From positions 1,116,001 through 1,180,000 of the forward strand of contig NC_052395.1 of the NCBI RefSeq assembly GCF_009389715.1: a stretch of DNA of 64,000 nucleotides, given 5' to 3'. The translations under genes were made by a program, and so were the position numbers. The notes beneath the pieces are model-generated. The model had not been told where the DNA came from and made no database searches. It saw only the letters and a list, made by a program, of their open reading frames with translations. The stretch comes from Phoenix dactylifera (taxonomy: Eukaryota; Streptophyta; Magnoliopsida; Arecales; Arecaceae). Shown here piece after piece: positions 44,820 through 58,849 of this stretch. The stretch's first letter is position 1, and each line of letters starts with the position of its first letter.

Positions 44820-47800
44820 GTCATCATAATTATTATTATCGTTATCCTTATATTATTTTTATTGTTACTATTACTAATGATATTATTCTTATTATTGTTA
44901 TTTGCTATTGATGATAGTAGAGGTGGTCCGAATTTACACAATGGGCTTGGTTTTGCACACCGTTAGGCATGTTACATACAAGGTTACACCAGTTTCACAC
45001 ATTACCCCAATTGTACATAGACCGATGTAAAATGATCATAAAAAGCAAGAATCATGAAATAAAATTTTCAGTTAACAGAGATTTGAAAAAAAAAATCGCA
45101 ATCAATGTCCAAAGAAAACTTAAATTGTCCCTCTCCCATATTATCCTTAACACCCTAACCCTTGGTGAAAATAGGATTCTGAAATTGAAATCTTTAATTC
45201 AACTACCAAGAAACTTTACCATGTTAGAGAGGGCACATTAGTTAGTAATGAGTTTAAATGCTTTCTGGACTCTTAGTCTATACATAAATTAAAAGGACTA
45301 AGATGTCAGAATTCTAATCAACAAATTATATTGTCCCATTACAATTATATTGTCTTACTAAATTACATCCAATTGATTACATTTTCCTTTTTCAACCACT
45401 AATATTAAACTTGATGGTAGGTGTAATGATACATACACACTACATGCGTACATATTATGTATACAAATATTAAATATTTGTGTGTGTATAAGACTGATGC
45501 TATTGTGTGATCAGATATTCTGGGAAATCTGTATTTCTTCTTGAACAATAAATGATGTGCCATCCAAATTAAAGATTTAAATAGTTAAACATGATCTACA
45601 CTACAAAATAGGTCAAAAAACTAAAATTAATAGTTTAGTCTCTAACCTAATCATCAAGTAGGAACCAAAATGGATAATTATATTTGCATGATACTATGTT
45701 TACCAAGATTTGATGACTAAAACATTGGTGAATTTAAATCTACCTCTATATTAAGATAGGAGTATCATGATTCATAAAGGGGACTTTCAATTTATGCGCT
45801 GTGTCTTGTAGTCTGCTACACTACGAGTCTAGGACAATTAATGCTATTCATTTTGAGACCTACTCGATGATTAGATTAGAGACAAATAGACATATGAATT
45901 TTGATTTCTAGACTTTTTTACAATATAGATCACGTTCAACGGTTTGAATTTGAAATTCAGATAATCCATCGTTGATTTTCAAGGATGTGTCACTTTTCCC
46001 TAAACACACACGCACGCACACACATACATTAATACATACACCTACAAACACAAATTTGAACGGCTTCTGAACAACCCACCTTTCAATTGAGTTCTGACTC
46101 AAAACCTGACAAAACCTCCATATGAAAGAGTTCTTTTGAAATCCTCTACACCCAACTAATCAACTGTCTGTCTTCATTTCTCATTTCCTTTATGATCCAA
46201 CCAACCCCACACTACAACACCTCTATATCTTAACCGTCCTCCATGAGTGAGCTGCATACCCACAATCCTTCCATTGTTTCATCCAAAAAAAAAGTGTATT
46301 GTTTTTCATTCTAAGAAACAAAAATAAATCACTGATTTTCAAAACATAAAAATCTTGTTACTTGCTATTTTTTACAGTTTTTCATTAATTACTTGAATGC
46401 TAGATTTTAATCACACATTCAAATCAAACTTGCTCATGCCATGCAGAATCAAATTATAACAATGATGTCTCAAAATAAATTAATACCATATCAATAAATT
46501 CAACAATAAGATAGATTGATTACATGCTTATATTTTTCTTCCCGCATGCGCATCTGCACATACATCTTGACTAGCGCGCACGCACACACATATATACATA
46601 CATATACATATATATACAGACATACAATATATACGTATACATACATACATACATACATACATAAAATGTCTTGCACACCTATTAAGAATACAAGGTATCT
46701 ACTCTTCTTAGGTTCAAAATTAATAAAAAGAACCAAATTCAAAAACCACATCATTTTTTGTGATGTATACCACTTAAAATATCTAGATGCTGAAAGTCAT
46801 ATATTTTGGTGATATTTAACTTGTATATCTAATAGATGTGTAAATATATGGTTAAAATGATAAAAGACCATTTTTTTTTTATAATCAAAGTTCCAAAGTC
46901 TATTGATTTTTAATATATATATGTTTTAGAATGTATAAACCATGATTAATAAGGTAGGTTCTCAATTTAAATATATTATCATGTATTTCAATATAACTTT
47001 TGATTTTAGAAGTTTTATTATTGATTTTGGACTTGAGATGAGTAGATAGATACTCTCTTTTTTTGAGGTGAACGTAATCCATTCTTACATGTATTTAGTA
47101 TTTTTGAAGAGAATTAGGCTAGAATGCACTTGATTTCATTAGCTCTGATCACTTCGTGCAAATCAATGATACACCTCTCAAAACATTGTTGATAATAATC
47201 TATGTTGTATAACAACAACATTATCATAAATGTTCCATTATAATACAAAAAAAAGTCATTATTTTCATTTGTAAATAGAATACTTTTCAAACTAAAATTC
47301 TGTGCACAATTTTTCCTCCAAAAAAATTGTATAATCTAAAAATAATATTTTATATCAGCTAAATAATAATTTAAAAAATAAGGCCATTATTTTTCTTCTA
47401 TGATCCATTATTTTCTATTATATATAACAGTTGTTATAATAATAATTATTTGGTATTAAATATTTAAAGCAATAAATTAGCAAAGCAATGACCTGTATAA
47501 TCATCATGATGGTAATAATAATTCCAACATGAGTTTTTATACCATTTTGGAAACCTGGCTTACATATGGCAACTCCCACCTAATTCCACACAATATGAAA
47601 TCAACTGAATGCAACGGCTCAAATTCCAACCATCGCAAGGTACCCCAAGATCCAAGGTCTTTCACCTTCATAAAATAACCAATGAACACTCCCTTGTTTT
47701 TCCCCCCCAAAAGCAAAAAAAAAAAAACACATGTTGCTGATGATACAATTCATTTCATATATCATAGCAAGAAATTAATTTGGCTTTGTTCCGGAGAAAA

Positions 47801-49058
47801 TTAACAAAAAAAAAGTTCAATAAAAACATATGAACAAACCCAAAATCTTGTGCACAATAGATTAAAATAATAGCATACCTCCTACTTTATTTTGTGTGTT
47901 CCATTCAATAAAGTAAAATTCATGGAAAGAGAAAAAAATATTAAAAAAAATGTTCAAAAAATCATTGATCTCATCTATTCCACAAGAAAAAAAAAAAGAA
48001 AATATACTTGCCTTTTTATTTGCAGTTGCATGACTATAGGGAAAAGTAATTGCATCTATCAATTTTGAAGGAGAAAATCTGCTATATAAAAGCAAATATT
48101 AATGCAACAGTAAAGTTACTCCATTCTAACCTAGAGGTTATGGATTTGAAATATGAAATCGGCCTTTCCATGCTCAATTAGAAGTTGATCATACCATCAT
48201 AGTTTCTCCCTTATTACTTTTAGTTATAAATAGCATAAATTCCATCTAAATTACGTACATATTTTTATGTGAAGCCTTGAGGCACACATTTATAAATACA
48301 GTTTTCTCTTCTTTATATGTAAAATTCTTTTTTGATATCTCTATCCAGTCATTAGAGAGACGGAAATGCATCAACTAAGCATGCAAATTTAAGAATCATA
48401 TTGTCTACATTAACAAAAAATAACAACACAGTAAGAAAAACTAATCCCAATCGCAATGATAGAATCACAGCCATCAATAATATACTACTTCCTCAAGGGT
48501 GGGTGGAGCACATAGCACATGTCAAGCACTAGTACAATAGGTCAATAATATTATGATCTACTTATCCAGTGACTACTACATCATGAGTATTATGTTATGA
48601 GGTAACTGGGCACTAAAAAGCCAACTGATGATGAATAAAACTAAAAGTTATAGCATCCTGCATAATTTCTTCAACAACTAGAAAACCCTTGTTAAACACT
48701 GCTAGATTGGCAAGCGAGTATAAGACTTTGTTCAAATATAAGGTCAACACGATATCAATGTTTGTTGCACACGATCATAAGACCAGCACTAAAAGCCCAC
48801 ATTTGTTTATCAAAATTTGTTAATAAACAGCATAGTAACGAGGACAACTATGATATATTGTGCCATCATGACAGAATAACCACTAGTTTATGAACTCTAT
48901 AAAGATGCAAAACTCTCATCCATGTAAACAGACCAAAGAACAACTTCACTGCTAAAAGTAGACTCCATTGACTAGCCTCTTCCATAAAATCCAGCAATTC
49001 AGTTATGTTTCATTTGTCATTCCATTTTGGGCATGCGACTTATTGGTGGGCTTTTTAC
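44820..49058. other. Long AT-rich intergenic region, no gene
   Basis: No coding signal on either strand. It contains ATT/TTA repeats (44820-44900), a CACA/ATAC microsatellite cluster (46575-46662) and many A- and T-runs. Confidence 0.6.
46575..46662. repeat. Compound (CA)n/(ATAC)n microsatellite
   Basis: CACGCACACACATATATACA passes into repeated ATAC units (about six clean copies at 46635-46662). Confidence 0.9.
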
Positions 49059-51344
49059 CTCAAGCTCAACGACGGCTGCTTCAGTGGTTGTCGACAATAC
49101 TGAGACACTGCAATACGATGCCAGAACTTTGTTAAAGAACTGCTCCAAAATTAATGGGGAACAAACATATAAAACATCCAACACATCACCTGCCAGCACC
49201 TACCAGAGCAGTTTATGACTTCTTAGAGGATCAATAATTCCAGCCTTCACCATGTCAACATACGTACATGTAGCAGCACCCAAGGAACACAAGTTTTTAC
49301 TAGATTCCCTGACATTTAACAGTATGAAACAGAGTTTACAAGAAGAAAGAGTATCAGATTAACAACACAATGCCATGTTTCCATTATCAGGAAAACAAAG
49401 AACTGGCTGTTCAATGAACAGTACTTGTGTAACCATCACCATGTACTAATTGATTAAAGAACCTAACCATCACCATCTACTAACTTCCAAAGGAACCCTT
49501 GATTTGTTTAGCATATCAGTTTAAAATGGAAATTTTAACAGTTTCCGCATGCCAACAGTTATCTAAAACTACTTTAACCAAACAAAGATTGTCCCATTTT
49601 ATCTAAACTTATTCTCATGCCAAACTTATTCTCATGAATTCCTGTGCATTTTGATCTCAGGCCACTTCACTCTTAAGTGTTTTAAAGTTACTTTCTCAAG
49701 ATCTGCATCCAAGTATACTTGCAAAACCTACCTCGTTTCACTTTCAAGCCAAATGTCAGTCAGGTGCTATTCACCCATCTTAACTTTTATTGCACATCAC
49801 CAAACACATCAATCAATTCTTCCACCATTTTATTAGACATAAGATATTTAGTATCATTTTCATACAATATAAACCGCACTAAAGAAGAGTATTCATATTA
49901 AGGGGGTTGTGTATCATGTCCCAATTGTATCAGCTCATAACAAGGCCTAATTATTTGATACCTTAGTATCTACAACTGTACTATTCCTTACAGGTTTTAC
50001 TTTATTCTTACAGTTTTCTGGTCTAATACATATTTCTTGCCTATTGAACATTTTGATAGAGTAGTGCACATGTTTAGAGGCATGTCTATCTGCAGAGTGC
50101 AGGCATAACATGTTTTGATAGTTAAGTTCACAACCATTTTACTAATCAGACAGCCCCTTGAAACACAAACCTCCAATCAAAACTGGAAAAAAAAAATCAC
50201 AAACCTTGCAAAATATCCCACTGAAATCTATAAGAACAAAAAAGGTTACCCAATAAACATTCCTTAATAAGGTACCCACTACTCAAAAGCCAATTTTTTA
50301 TCATGTAAAATACAAACTTCTAGCATTAGCTACTGAAATAAAGATCCAGGGCAAACACACCAGTATGAAATGGTTTATTTTCTTATATGGTCATGAATCC
50401 ACAAACAACATCCACACAAGCACACATTTGTGCAAGTGCAGGCACGCACACACACACACAGCATGCATACACATGCACATATACATAAAAGCACAGCACA
50501 TAGTTTAGCCGGTCATGATTCATGACATGTCTGTCACCTCATCAGTGTGTCTTGGTTTTGGAATCCCCAAGGAACAACAGCCTATTAACTGAATATTTCA
50601 AATGTTGTGCCACCAAAGACCAGAGCTCCAGCCAAACCAGGGCGAAAACCAGAAGAAGGCTACAGAAGTCCTTATAATCTTGCTAATCTTTCACAATTAT
50701 AAACCCAAAACATAAGGCCAAGAAGAATCAACAATCTACATGAACAAACCTTTGGCAGCATCGTAGCCCAAATTAAGATTCTTTTGTTCATGTAGTTTGC
50801 CAATAATTACTGCACTGTCAACATGAACATTTGTAGCAATAGTGAATGTAGGTGCCTGCATGAAACCTACATTTACAGGACAACATTCTGGTTGTAGAAT
50901 AATGAAAAATTAAAATCTTTCGGAGCATTTATGATTATTTGAACTCCTATTTTCTCATCACTATTATCCCTCATAGCATATAAGAGGACAGCTCAACCAC
51001 CTGCAGAAGCAAGAAATTAAGTGGATTAAGTAACCTGAAGGAAGCAGTCACCATTGCCACATATAAAAGAATAAATATGAGCATACCTAGCACAATACCC
51101 TCTTCCGCAGCAGGTCTTGCAGCATTCAGGGCATCTGTAACTCTATCTTTTTCCTTGCAAACTTCAGCCTCACCCAGCTCCACCAATCTGCAAACATACA
51201 GGTTATAAAGTTGTGCCAAGATAAAACAAGGCCAGCATACATTAAGGGAAATGAGTTGACCTTAAGAACAGCAACACCTCCAGATAGTTTGGACAACTGT
51301 TCTTGTGCTTTCTCCTTGTCAAAAATGGCTGTACTTTTCCCAAG
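49059..51344 (-). pseudogene. Decayed chaperonin-60 (mitochondrial-type CPN60) gene
   Basis: Exon remnants on the minus strand, in correct order: 51344-51261 (FDKEKAQEQLSKLSGGVAVL), 51187-51087 (KEKDRVTDALNAARPAAEEG), 51000-about 50905 (EKIGVQIIINA), 50855-50750 (ATNVHVDSAVIIGKL, NLGYDAAK), about 49253-49208 (YVDMVKAGIIDP) and 49107-49059 (STTTEAAVVELE). These follow GroEL/HSP60 order up to near the C-terminus; KKDRVTDALNA favours the mitochondrial form. Introns remain, so it is not a processed copy. Damage: an extra base in the GGASE region near 51178, loss of about 12 codons after LLYA in the third remnant, a missing acceptor before YVDMV, and a 2-nt loss after IIDPL. The 5' exons are absent: a long LTR-type sequence begins at 51437. 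A working copy presumably exists elsewhere. Confidence 0.8.
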
Positions 51345-51975
51345 CTGTTAAAATATTAGACATCCGTCTTTAATTCAAAGCATTTAATTCTGAACAAGAC
51401 CTGTGCATGTCCCATGCAAGCACACGTTATACAAAATGTCACGCCCCGGACCCCGATCCGTGACACGGCCGTGCTATTGCCAACAACCGCCTACAATAGC
51501 ATGAAGCCTTGTACATGAGTAACAGGTAGTCAAACCAGTCAAACTTTCATATATTAAAGCATTTCCAATACAATTTGCTGGTTGGTACAAAATACAGAGC
51601 TTTTATACAGTTTATGTACACAAAAGTATATTTGTGTAACCCCAAAAGAAAGAAGTCCTGATACAAAAGAAAAATGTCTCTGACTGCGATCACTGGTGGA
51701 AATCTGAAAGAAAATATAAATGAACGGGTATGAGCTATACGGCTCAGTAAGTAATCCTACATAATCTTATCGGATCAACTTTAATGCTAAACATGTTTAA
51801 ACAGGATTTGAGAAGCTAATATGTATACTACTTAACAATTCGTCATGATAAAACATTTATACTGAGTCGATAAATCAGTGTTCCATGTCAACAAAAATTT
51901 TCATAAAAATATACAACGTAAAAATCGTACCCCCGGCATGCCGTGGTTTACACTCTCGGATGCTACTGTGAAGTC

Positions 51976-52245
51976 GTTATCGGCCACTAGCGGGGCCAGC
52001 TCAGTTATTATCGGCCACTAGTGGGGCCGGCTCAGTCATTCTCGGCCACTGATGGGGCTGGCTCAATTGCATTCTGTCAGTAGCATCTAAGAGCCTATAA
52101 ATAGTACCTCTTGCAAGTAGTACCTCTTGGATACTACGGCGAATTCATTAACGGTCACTGGCGGAGCTAGCTCAGTTATTATTGGCCACTGGCGGGGCCG
52201 GCTCAGTTATTATCGGCCACTAGCAAGGCCGACTCAGTTGCATTC
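51976..52245. repeat. 31-bp repeats in a duplicated higher-order unit
   Basis: Copies start at about 51980, 52011, 52042 and again at 52151, 52182, 52213, with core CGGCCACTAGTGGGGCCGGC. The two trios sit 170 bp apart within a larger duplication (GGATGCTACTGTGAA and GGATACTACGGCGAA). Confidence 0.85.
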
Positions 52246-53628
52246 AGCCCGTAGCATCAAGAGCCCATAGTACCTCTTGCAAGCAGTACACATAGCTAGA
52301 TGCAATTACTATATCAACTTGCATGGATGATACTTTAATATCAGCATAAACATGATGCATGCATAAATTATGAGATCAAGGCATATTACTTACTTTTCAT
52401 AATATGCCATACATAAAGTATATACATGAATAATACTCAAAAATTTTAATAAACATGATACTCACATGATCCATATTAAGATTAAAGAACATGCTACTTG
52501 CATATATGATCCAACAAGATGAGGACAAATAACTTATACTTTATAATTTATGTAAGAAGACACATACATAATATGATCCATAATAAGATTAAGGCAAGTT
52601 ACTTACATGATCCATAGAAGATTAAGAACAGGCTACTTACAGTAATTCGCTTTCCAAATTTCTCAAGTCCAAGTGACAGATCCTTAATCCCCTAAAACCT
52701 CATCATAAGGATCACATTATTCTCTATTTATTTATTATATAATTTAGTTCATCTTACTATGGACTTGCTTGGATCCTATCCAAGGATCTTAGCCCAGTCC
52801 AATTTACCCAATTTGAAGCCTTCGGGGTTCGATTAAAACCAAATTGGGTCCACATGGGTTAATTGGGCTTTTAATAAAAGGGTTGGGCCTGATTTATGAT
52901 TGAGTCCAGCCTTTTCCAACCAATTTGGCCAGTAGACTTAGTCCCAAGTTTAATTGGGCTTAAATTTTGGTTCAGGATCGATGTGGCTCATTTGGGCCTA
53001 AGTCCGGATCAGCCCGAGATCAATTTGGCCTTCTGTCAGTTGAATTGAACTTGAACTAGGCCTAATTTAAAATCAATTAGGCCTGTTGAGACCAACATAA
53101 CTTAATTATGTTCAGACCCAGCTTAATTGGGCTTAATTGGGTTCGAATTTAATCCCATTTGCTCAATTGGGTCTGTTCAGACTCGGCTCAGTTTAATTTG
53201 GGTCGGACCCGATGTCATTTGGGCTTGAATTTAGCCCATTTTATTTAATTGGGTTCGGGTTCAAATCTTATTAGGTTTACCAAACCCATTTCCTTTTATT
53301 TGGGCCTAACGGGTTTCGGACCCGAACCCGAATCCGACCCGTTAGCCCAAACCCGCTTAAAGGGTTTTCTCCGGCCTTCCAGAGTCTTCTGCCTCTTCAT
53401 CTTCCGCTCCCCTCTCTCTCTCTTCTGGTCTCTCCCTCCCTCTCTATCTCTCTCTTTTTCTCCTTCGTCTCTGGCCGAACCCCTAGCCTTCTCCTCCTCC
53501 GGCCTCTTCCTCTTCCCCTGCAACCCTCTGTCTCCTCCCCTTCCTCTTGCTAGCAACCGAGGGGGTGAGATTCCCTTGGCCCACCGGCCGAGGCGGTGCT
53601 CCCACCTCGGAGCAGCAGCGGACGAGAG

Positions 53629-53633
53629 GCCGG
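53629..53633. repeat. Target-site duplication GCCGG (left)
   Basis: GCCGG directly precedes the LTR at 53634 and directly follows the other LTR at 60537-60541. Confidence 0.9.
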
Positions 53634-54001
53634 TGATGCCACACTGAGACGGGAAGGACGCTGTGGTGACAGATCAATCTCCGGATGACTGTTGCTGCTG
53701 CAAAATAAGGAGACAGAGGAAGAGGGAGGAAGAAAGACGGGAGGAAGAGACGTGGGGAGAAAACTTTTAATCACTTCATTAAAAATCCTAATCATGAAGA
53801 TAGTCCCCTATATATAGAGCCCAAATAAACACAATTAACATAAACCCCCTTACATAGAAATAACTCCAAATAAGCCCAAAAATAACACAAATAAGCCCTA
53901 CACTAATAAAATGCAAACAAGCCCAGAAATAAAAATAAAATAAAAATGTAAATAAGATGGTGGACTAGACGGATGGATAATCAGCTTCAATGTCCCCATC
54001 A
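53634..54001 (-). mobile_element. 3' LTR of nested minus-strand element
   Basis: 368 bp, with ends TGATGCC...CCCCATCA on the plus strand. It is highly similar to 60168-60536 (a few percent different by eye). A TATA box (CTATATATAG) lies near 53810-53818. A purine-rich minus-strand stretch CCCGAAAGGAGT adjoins its inner edge (54002-54013), a fit for the polypurine tract. Confidence 0.85.
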
Positions 54002-54320
54002 ACTCCTTTCGGGTGGGAAAAACTCGACCCCGTCGAGTGCAAGATATTTCTCAACATCCGTCGACGGGTTACTTTAGGATTAGAACGGCTGTAATACGTG
54101 CTTGCAACCTAATTTCTTATAAGTGATTAATTTCATACTTTAATTCTGAAATAACCAAAGTACAACTCGGTAACATTTAATTTTAAGTTACTTTTGTGAA
54201 AATTTGTTAATTTCCGAATTCTTAGTAAGTTGCATTAGTAGGTTGTCCTGCATCACATTTGGTCAGTTAGGGTTCATTAGTAGCATTGCATTTCATATCA
54301 TCAACTAGTGTAATCCTTGC

Positions 54321-57300
54321 ATGCCAACCCGTAGTGGTAGAAAGTACCTCCTCCCTCATTCTAAAACCTCTTTAGCTACCATGGATTACAAAGTTCTACA
54401 AGATCTCGTAGAACGAATGGCTGCCTTACAAGCTCACCATGAAGAATTCAAGCGAGAGGTCCGTGCTCTAGTGCAACACATTAGGACTCCTGAACCGTCA
54501 ACCCCAATCGCAGCCTATCCTGAGTTCGGTTTGGTCACGCCGCCTGTAGGTCTTCCCCATCCTCCTAGGAACCAACATCCTCTTGATCACCAGCGCGATC
54601 TTGACGAACGGCTACTTCGTACCGTAAGAGTAGATACCCCCATCTTTGCTGGTCAACTAGAGCCAAGTGTGTATCTTGATTGAAAAGCAACCATGGATAA
54701 TTATTTTGAGTGGTACGAATGACTGACGATAGAAAAGTACGATTTGCTAAAATAAAGCTTATTGGGCAAGCTCACTGGTACTGACATAATGTTGAACATA
54801 TACGTGAGACTCAAAGGCTTCCTCGTATCACCATCTAGGAGGATATGAAAAAAAGCTGAATGAGAAGAATCTGTTATTCTCTTACCGACAACGCCTTATG
54901 GATAGGTGGCAGAAACTAACTCAAAGGACATCAACCATTGCCGATTACATTGCACGATTTGAAGAGTTTCATATGAGGTGCAGTGTAATCGAAGAGAAGA
55001 CTGTTACCCTCTCTAGGTTTCGGGCAGGACTCCACGAGGAGATCCAGAAAGAACTAATCCTCCGAGAGATTACCACTCTTGGCCAAGCATACCAGTTGGC
55101 TCAAGATGTGCAAAGTTTCTTACGGATCCCTGTAATGAGGCGTACCGACTCTTGGCCAAGCACTGACTAAGACATCCCCGATGCCTGTCCAAAAACCGTT
55201 AAATGATAAAGAAAAAGGCATACTAGGTTCCAACCCTCCTTCTAGAAGCCAAACCCAATGTTTCAGGTGCCAAAAATTTGGCCATATGGCATTCCAATGT
55301 AATGCCAAGACCTATCTAATGATTGAACTTGAAGTTGGGACCTAGAAGAATGAATACGTCGAAGAAGTCTACGAACCAAACCTCGAGAATTTTGTAGAAG
55401 ACTTTGGAGACAAACAGACCGGATTAGACTTTATCCAGGCTGAACCCCAAAAGGAGCCCACTGATCGGAATGACCAAAATCCTAGGCTTCATGTGGTTAG
55501 GTGTACTCTAGCTCAGACTAACACCAAACAAGATTAGCGTAGGACCTCCCTATTTTACACGCTCATTAAGATAAATAGTAAAACGTGCAAAATCCTATTT
55601 GATAGCGGGAGTTGCATCAACGTCATTGCTTCCGAAGTTATTTCTCGCCTCGGCCTGAAATCTACCCCTCATCCCAACCCATATAAGGTAGCTTGGGTAG
55701 ATAAGACGTCCATCTCGGTGTCGAAAAGATACCTCGTTCCGATTCAATTCCTATCTTATAAAGACGAAATCTGGTGTGACTGCATTCCAATGGACGTAGG
55801 TTAATTCATTCTAGGGAGACCTTGGTTATACGACATGGACGTTCGAATTCGTGCAGCTTTATGTCCCAGGGTCGAAAAATTATACTGAACTCATTGCCTC
55901 CTAGAGAGCCCGCCCCTGAAAAAAAGAGTGCTACACTACGAAAAGATGAATCACTTCATATCATTACTTCGAAAAAGGTAATGAAAGATATCGAAAGCCA
56001 ATCACCTGCATTCGCCCTTGTGGCTAGAGTTATCAATGTGGAGTCGAATCCTAAGCACCCACCGGCAGTAGTTCCCCTGTTGGAGGAGTTTCACTCTGTT
56101 TTTTCTAAGGATCTTCTAGATACACTTTCTCCGATGCGTGATATCCAGCACGCAATTGACCTCGTTTCTGGAGCATCTTTGCCAAATCTTCCCCATCATA
56201 GGCTCAACCCAAACGAGCACACTGAACTAAAACGTCAAGTTGACGAACTCCTCGCCCGAGGGTATATTCGTGAGAGTTTGAGCCCTTGTGCTGTACCCAC
56301 ACTCCTCGTTCCCAAGAAAGATGGCTCTTGGAGGATGTGCATCGATAGCTGTGCCATCAATAAAATCATGATTAAGTATCGTTTTTCCATTCCTAGGCTG
56401 GACGATCTTTTGAACTTTATGTCTGGTGCTACAGTTTTTTCCAAGATCGACCTAAAGAGTGGATACCACCAGATTCGGGTTTGTCCTGGGAATGAATGGA
56501 AAACTGCCTTTAAGACCAAAGATGGACTCTACAAATGGTTAGTGATGTTGTTCGGGTTAACAAATGCTCCCAGTACTTTTATGAGGATGATGACACAGAT
56601 CTTTCGACCTTTCTTGAATAAATTTGTCGTTGTATATTTTGATGACATCCTCATCTATAGTCAAACTCAAGAGCTCCATCTCTCACACTTAAGGCAGGTC
56701 TATGATGTCCTTAGGAGAGAGCTTCTTTGCAAATCCTAAGAAGTGTGCCTTCCTGACCGATCACATCACTTTCTTAGGGTTCATAGTGTCTTCTAAGGAT
56801 GTCTCCGCTGATCCCGAAAAAGTAAACGCGATAGTCGATTGGCCTGAGCCCGAGACCCTAGCGGAAGTACGTAGTTTTCATAGCTTGGCTACTTTCTATT
56901 GCCGCTTTATTAGAAATTTTAGTTCAATAATGTCTCCCATTACAGAAGAAGACTTTATCTGGACTAAGTCGGCATCCTAAGCATTTAATGAAATTAAGAA
57001 AAGGATGACCGAAGCTCCTGTTTTGCGCCTCCCTAATTTCACGAAGATATTTGAGATCGCATGTGATGCCTCTGGCGTTGGCATAGGTGGCGTGTTAAGC
57101 CAAGAAGATCACCCTGTCGCATTTTTTAACGAAAAATTAAGCGACGGCAGGTTGCGTTATTCCACCTATGATAAGAAATTTTATGCGGTAGTGCAAGCTT
57201 CGCGACATTGGCGACACTATTTGTTACCGCAAGAATTTGTATTGTACTCAGACCATGAGGCTTTAAAGTATCTCAACTCTCAAAAGAAACTGAACCATCG

Positions 57301-58480
57301 ACATGGCCGATGGATCGAGTTTCTTCAAGCCTATACTTCCTAAAACGTAAAGCCGGAGTTGAAAATAAGGCTGCTGATGCGCTCAGTCGACGAATCTTCC
57401 TCCTATCCGTGATGAGCACTAAAGTAATTGGTTTTGAAAGGATCAACGAATAATATACCACTTGTCCCGACTTTAGTGAAGTATACCTGACCCTACAAGA
57501 TGAAGTAGAGAGAACAAGATGATTTCTTCCTACAAGATGATTACCTGTTTCGCTCCGACCGATTGTGTATCCCCCGAACCTCATTGAGAGATTTTCTAGT
57601 ATGGAAAATACACGCTGGAGGACTGTCTGAGCATTTCGGGAGAGACAAGACCATTGAAATGGTGGAGAGACGTTTCTTCTAGTCGAGTCTCAAGAGAGAC
57701 GTAGCCAAAACTGTCGGTCAGTGTCGCACATGTCATCTAGCTAAACAACGTAAACAGAATACTGGTCTTTACACACCGCTACCCGTTCCCGATTGTCCCT
57801 AACAAGATGTTAGTATGGATTTCATGTTAGGGCTTCCACGTACCTCCACCAAACACGATTCCATTTTTGTAGTTGTAAACCGATTTTCTAAGATGGCTCA
57901 TTTTCTCCCCTGTTCAAAGACTTCTGATGCTTCTAGGATTGCAAAACTTTATTTTGACGAAGTCGTTAGACTCTATGGCCTCCCAAAATCTATTGTATCT
58001 GATAGAGATGTTAAATTCATGAGTTACTTTTGGAAAATCCTTTGGCACATGATGGGCACCAAATTAAAATTTTCGTCTGCCTATCATCCACAAACTGACG
58101 GCCAGACAGAAGTTGTTAACCGAAGTCTAGAAAATCTTTTAAGATGTCTGGTAGGTGAGCATGCTAGGACTTGGGATTTAGTGTTACCGACCGCCGAGTT
58201 TGCATATAATAGTTCGGTCAATAGGTCCTCAGGCATGAGTTCCTTCGAAGTGGTGAACAGTTATAAACCTAGGCAGCCTATAAACTTGATTCCCATGTCT
58301 CATCACCATAGAGTCTGAGTCTGCACAATCATTTGCATCACACCTGCATTCATTGCATCAGAAAATTAGCAAACGTATTCACTCTAATAACTTAAAATAT
58401 AAATTCCTTACTGATTTGCACAGACGTTATAAAGAGTTGAATATAGGAGATTATGTCAATTTAAGAAATTAGATTGCAAT
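54321..58480 (+). mobile_element. Ty3/gypsy gag-pol coding region (fossil), plus strand
   Basis: In order: gag (54321-55170), a CCHC zinc knuckle (near 55260-55310), aspartic protease (about 55555-55810), reverse transcriptase (about 56190-56740, with FSKIDLKSGYHQIR and YFDDILIYS), RNase H (about 57000-57345), integrase zinc-binding part (about 57640-57760) and integrase core (57815-58318, with GLPKSIVSDRD and HPQTDGQTEVVNR). The order protease-RT-RNase H-integrase marks Ty3/gypsy; the integrase resembles chromovirus-type elements. The copy is broken, with roughly ten or more breaks, and its own LTRs were not found. Its orientation is opposite to the flanking LTR pair, so it is likely an older piece enclosed by, or inserted in, the other element. 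Confidence 0.9.
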
Positions 58481-58849
58481 CAAGTAGCACAGTTATTCTG
58501 AGCCTAAATCAATCTAATCGAAGAATGTTGAAAAATGTCCAGTTGCTAGGGTGTGCTAATTTAATATCTAGATTTAAATGGGGAGTAGAATAGGTTTGGT
58601 AGTAGATGTTCTAGGTTTTAAAGTTTGACAGAAAAGTAAATTTTCAAAATGGGACTGTCATGCAAGAGAACTAGAACACAATTAGATAAGCAAGCCCAAA
58701 AGAACGAAGAACCTGTTACCTGTGGTGGATGCAGTCAACCGAAAGCGTCTGTTGTAGAGTCTCGAGCACGAAGATGGCGACGGGCGGAGCTAGCTGGAGT
58801 TATGGACCTGGATCTGCAGCATAAGGGGCTCTTGGGTTTTTGAAATAGG

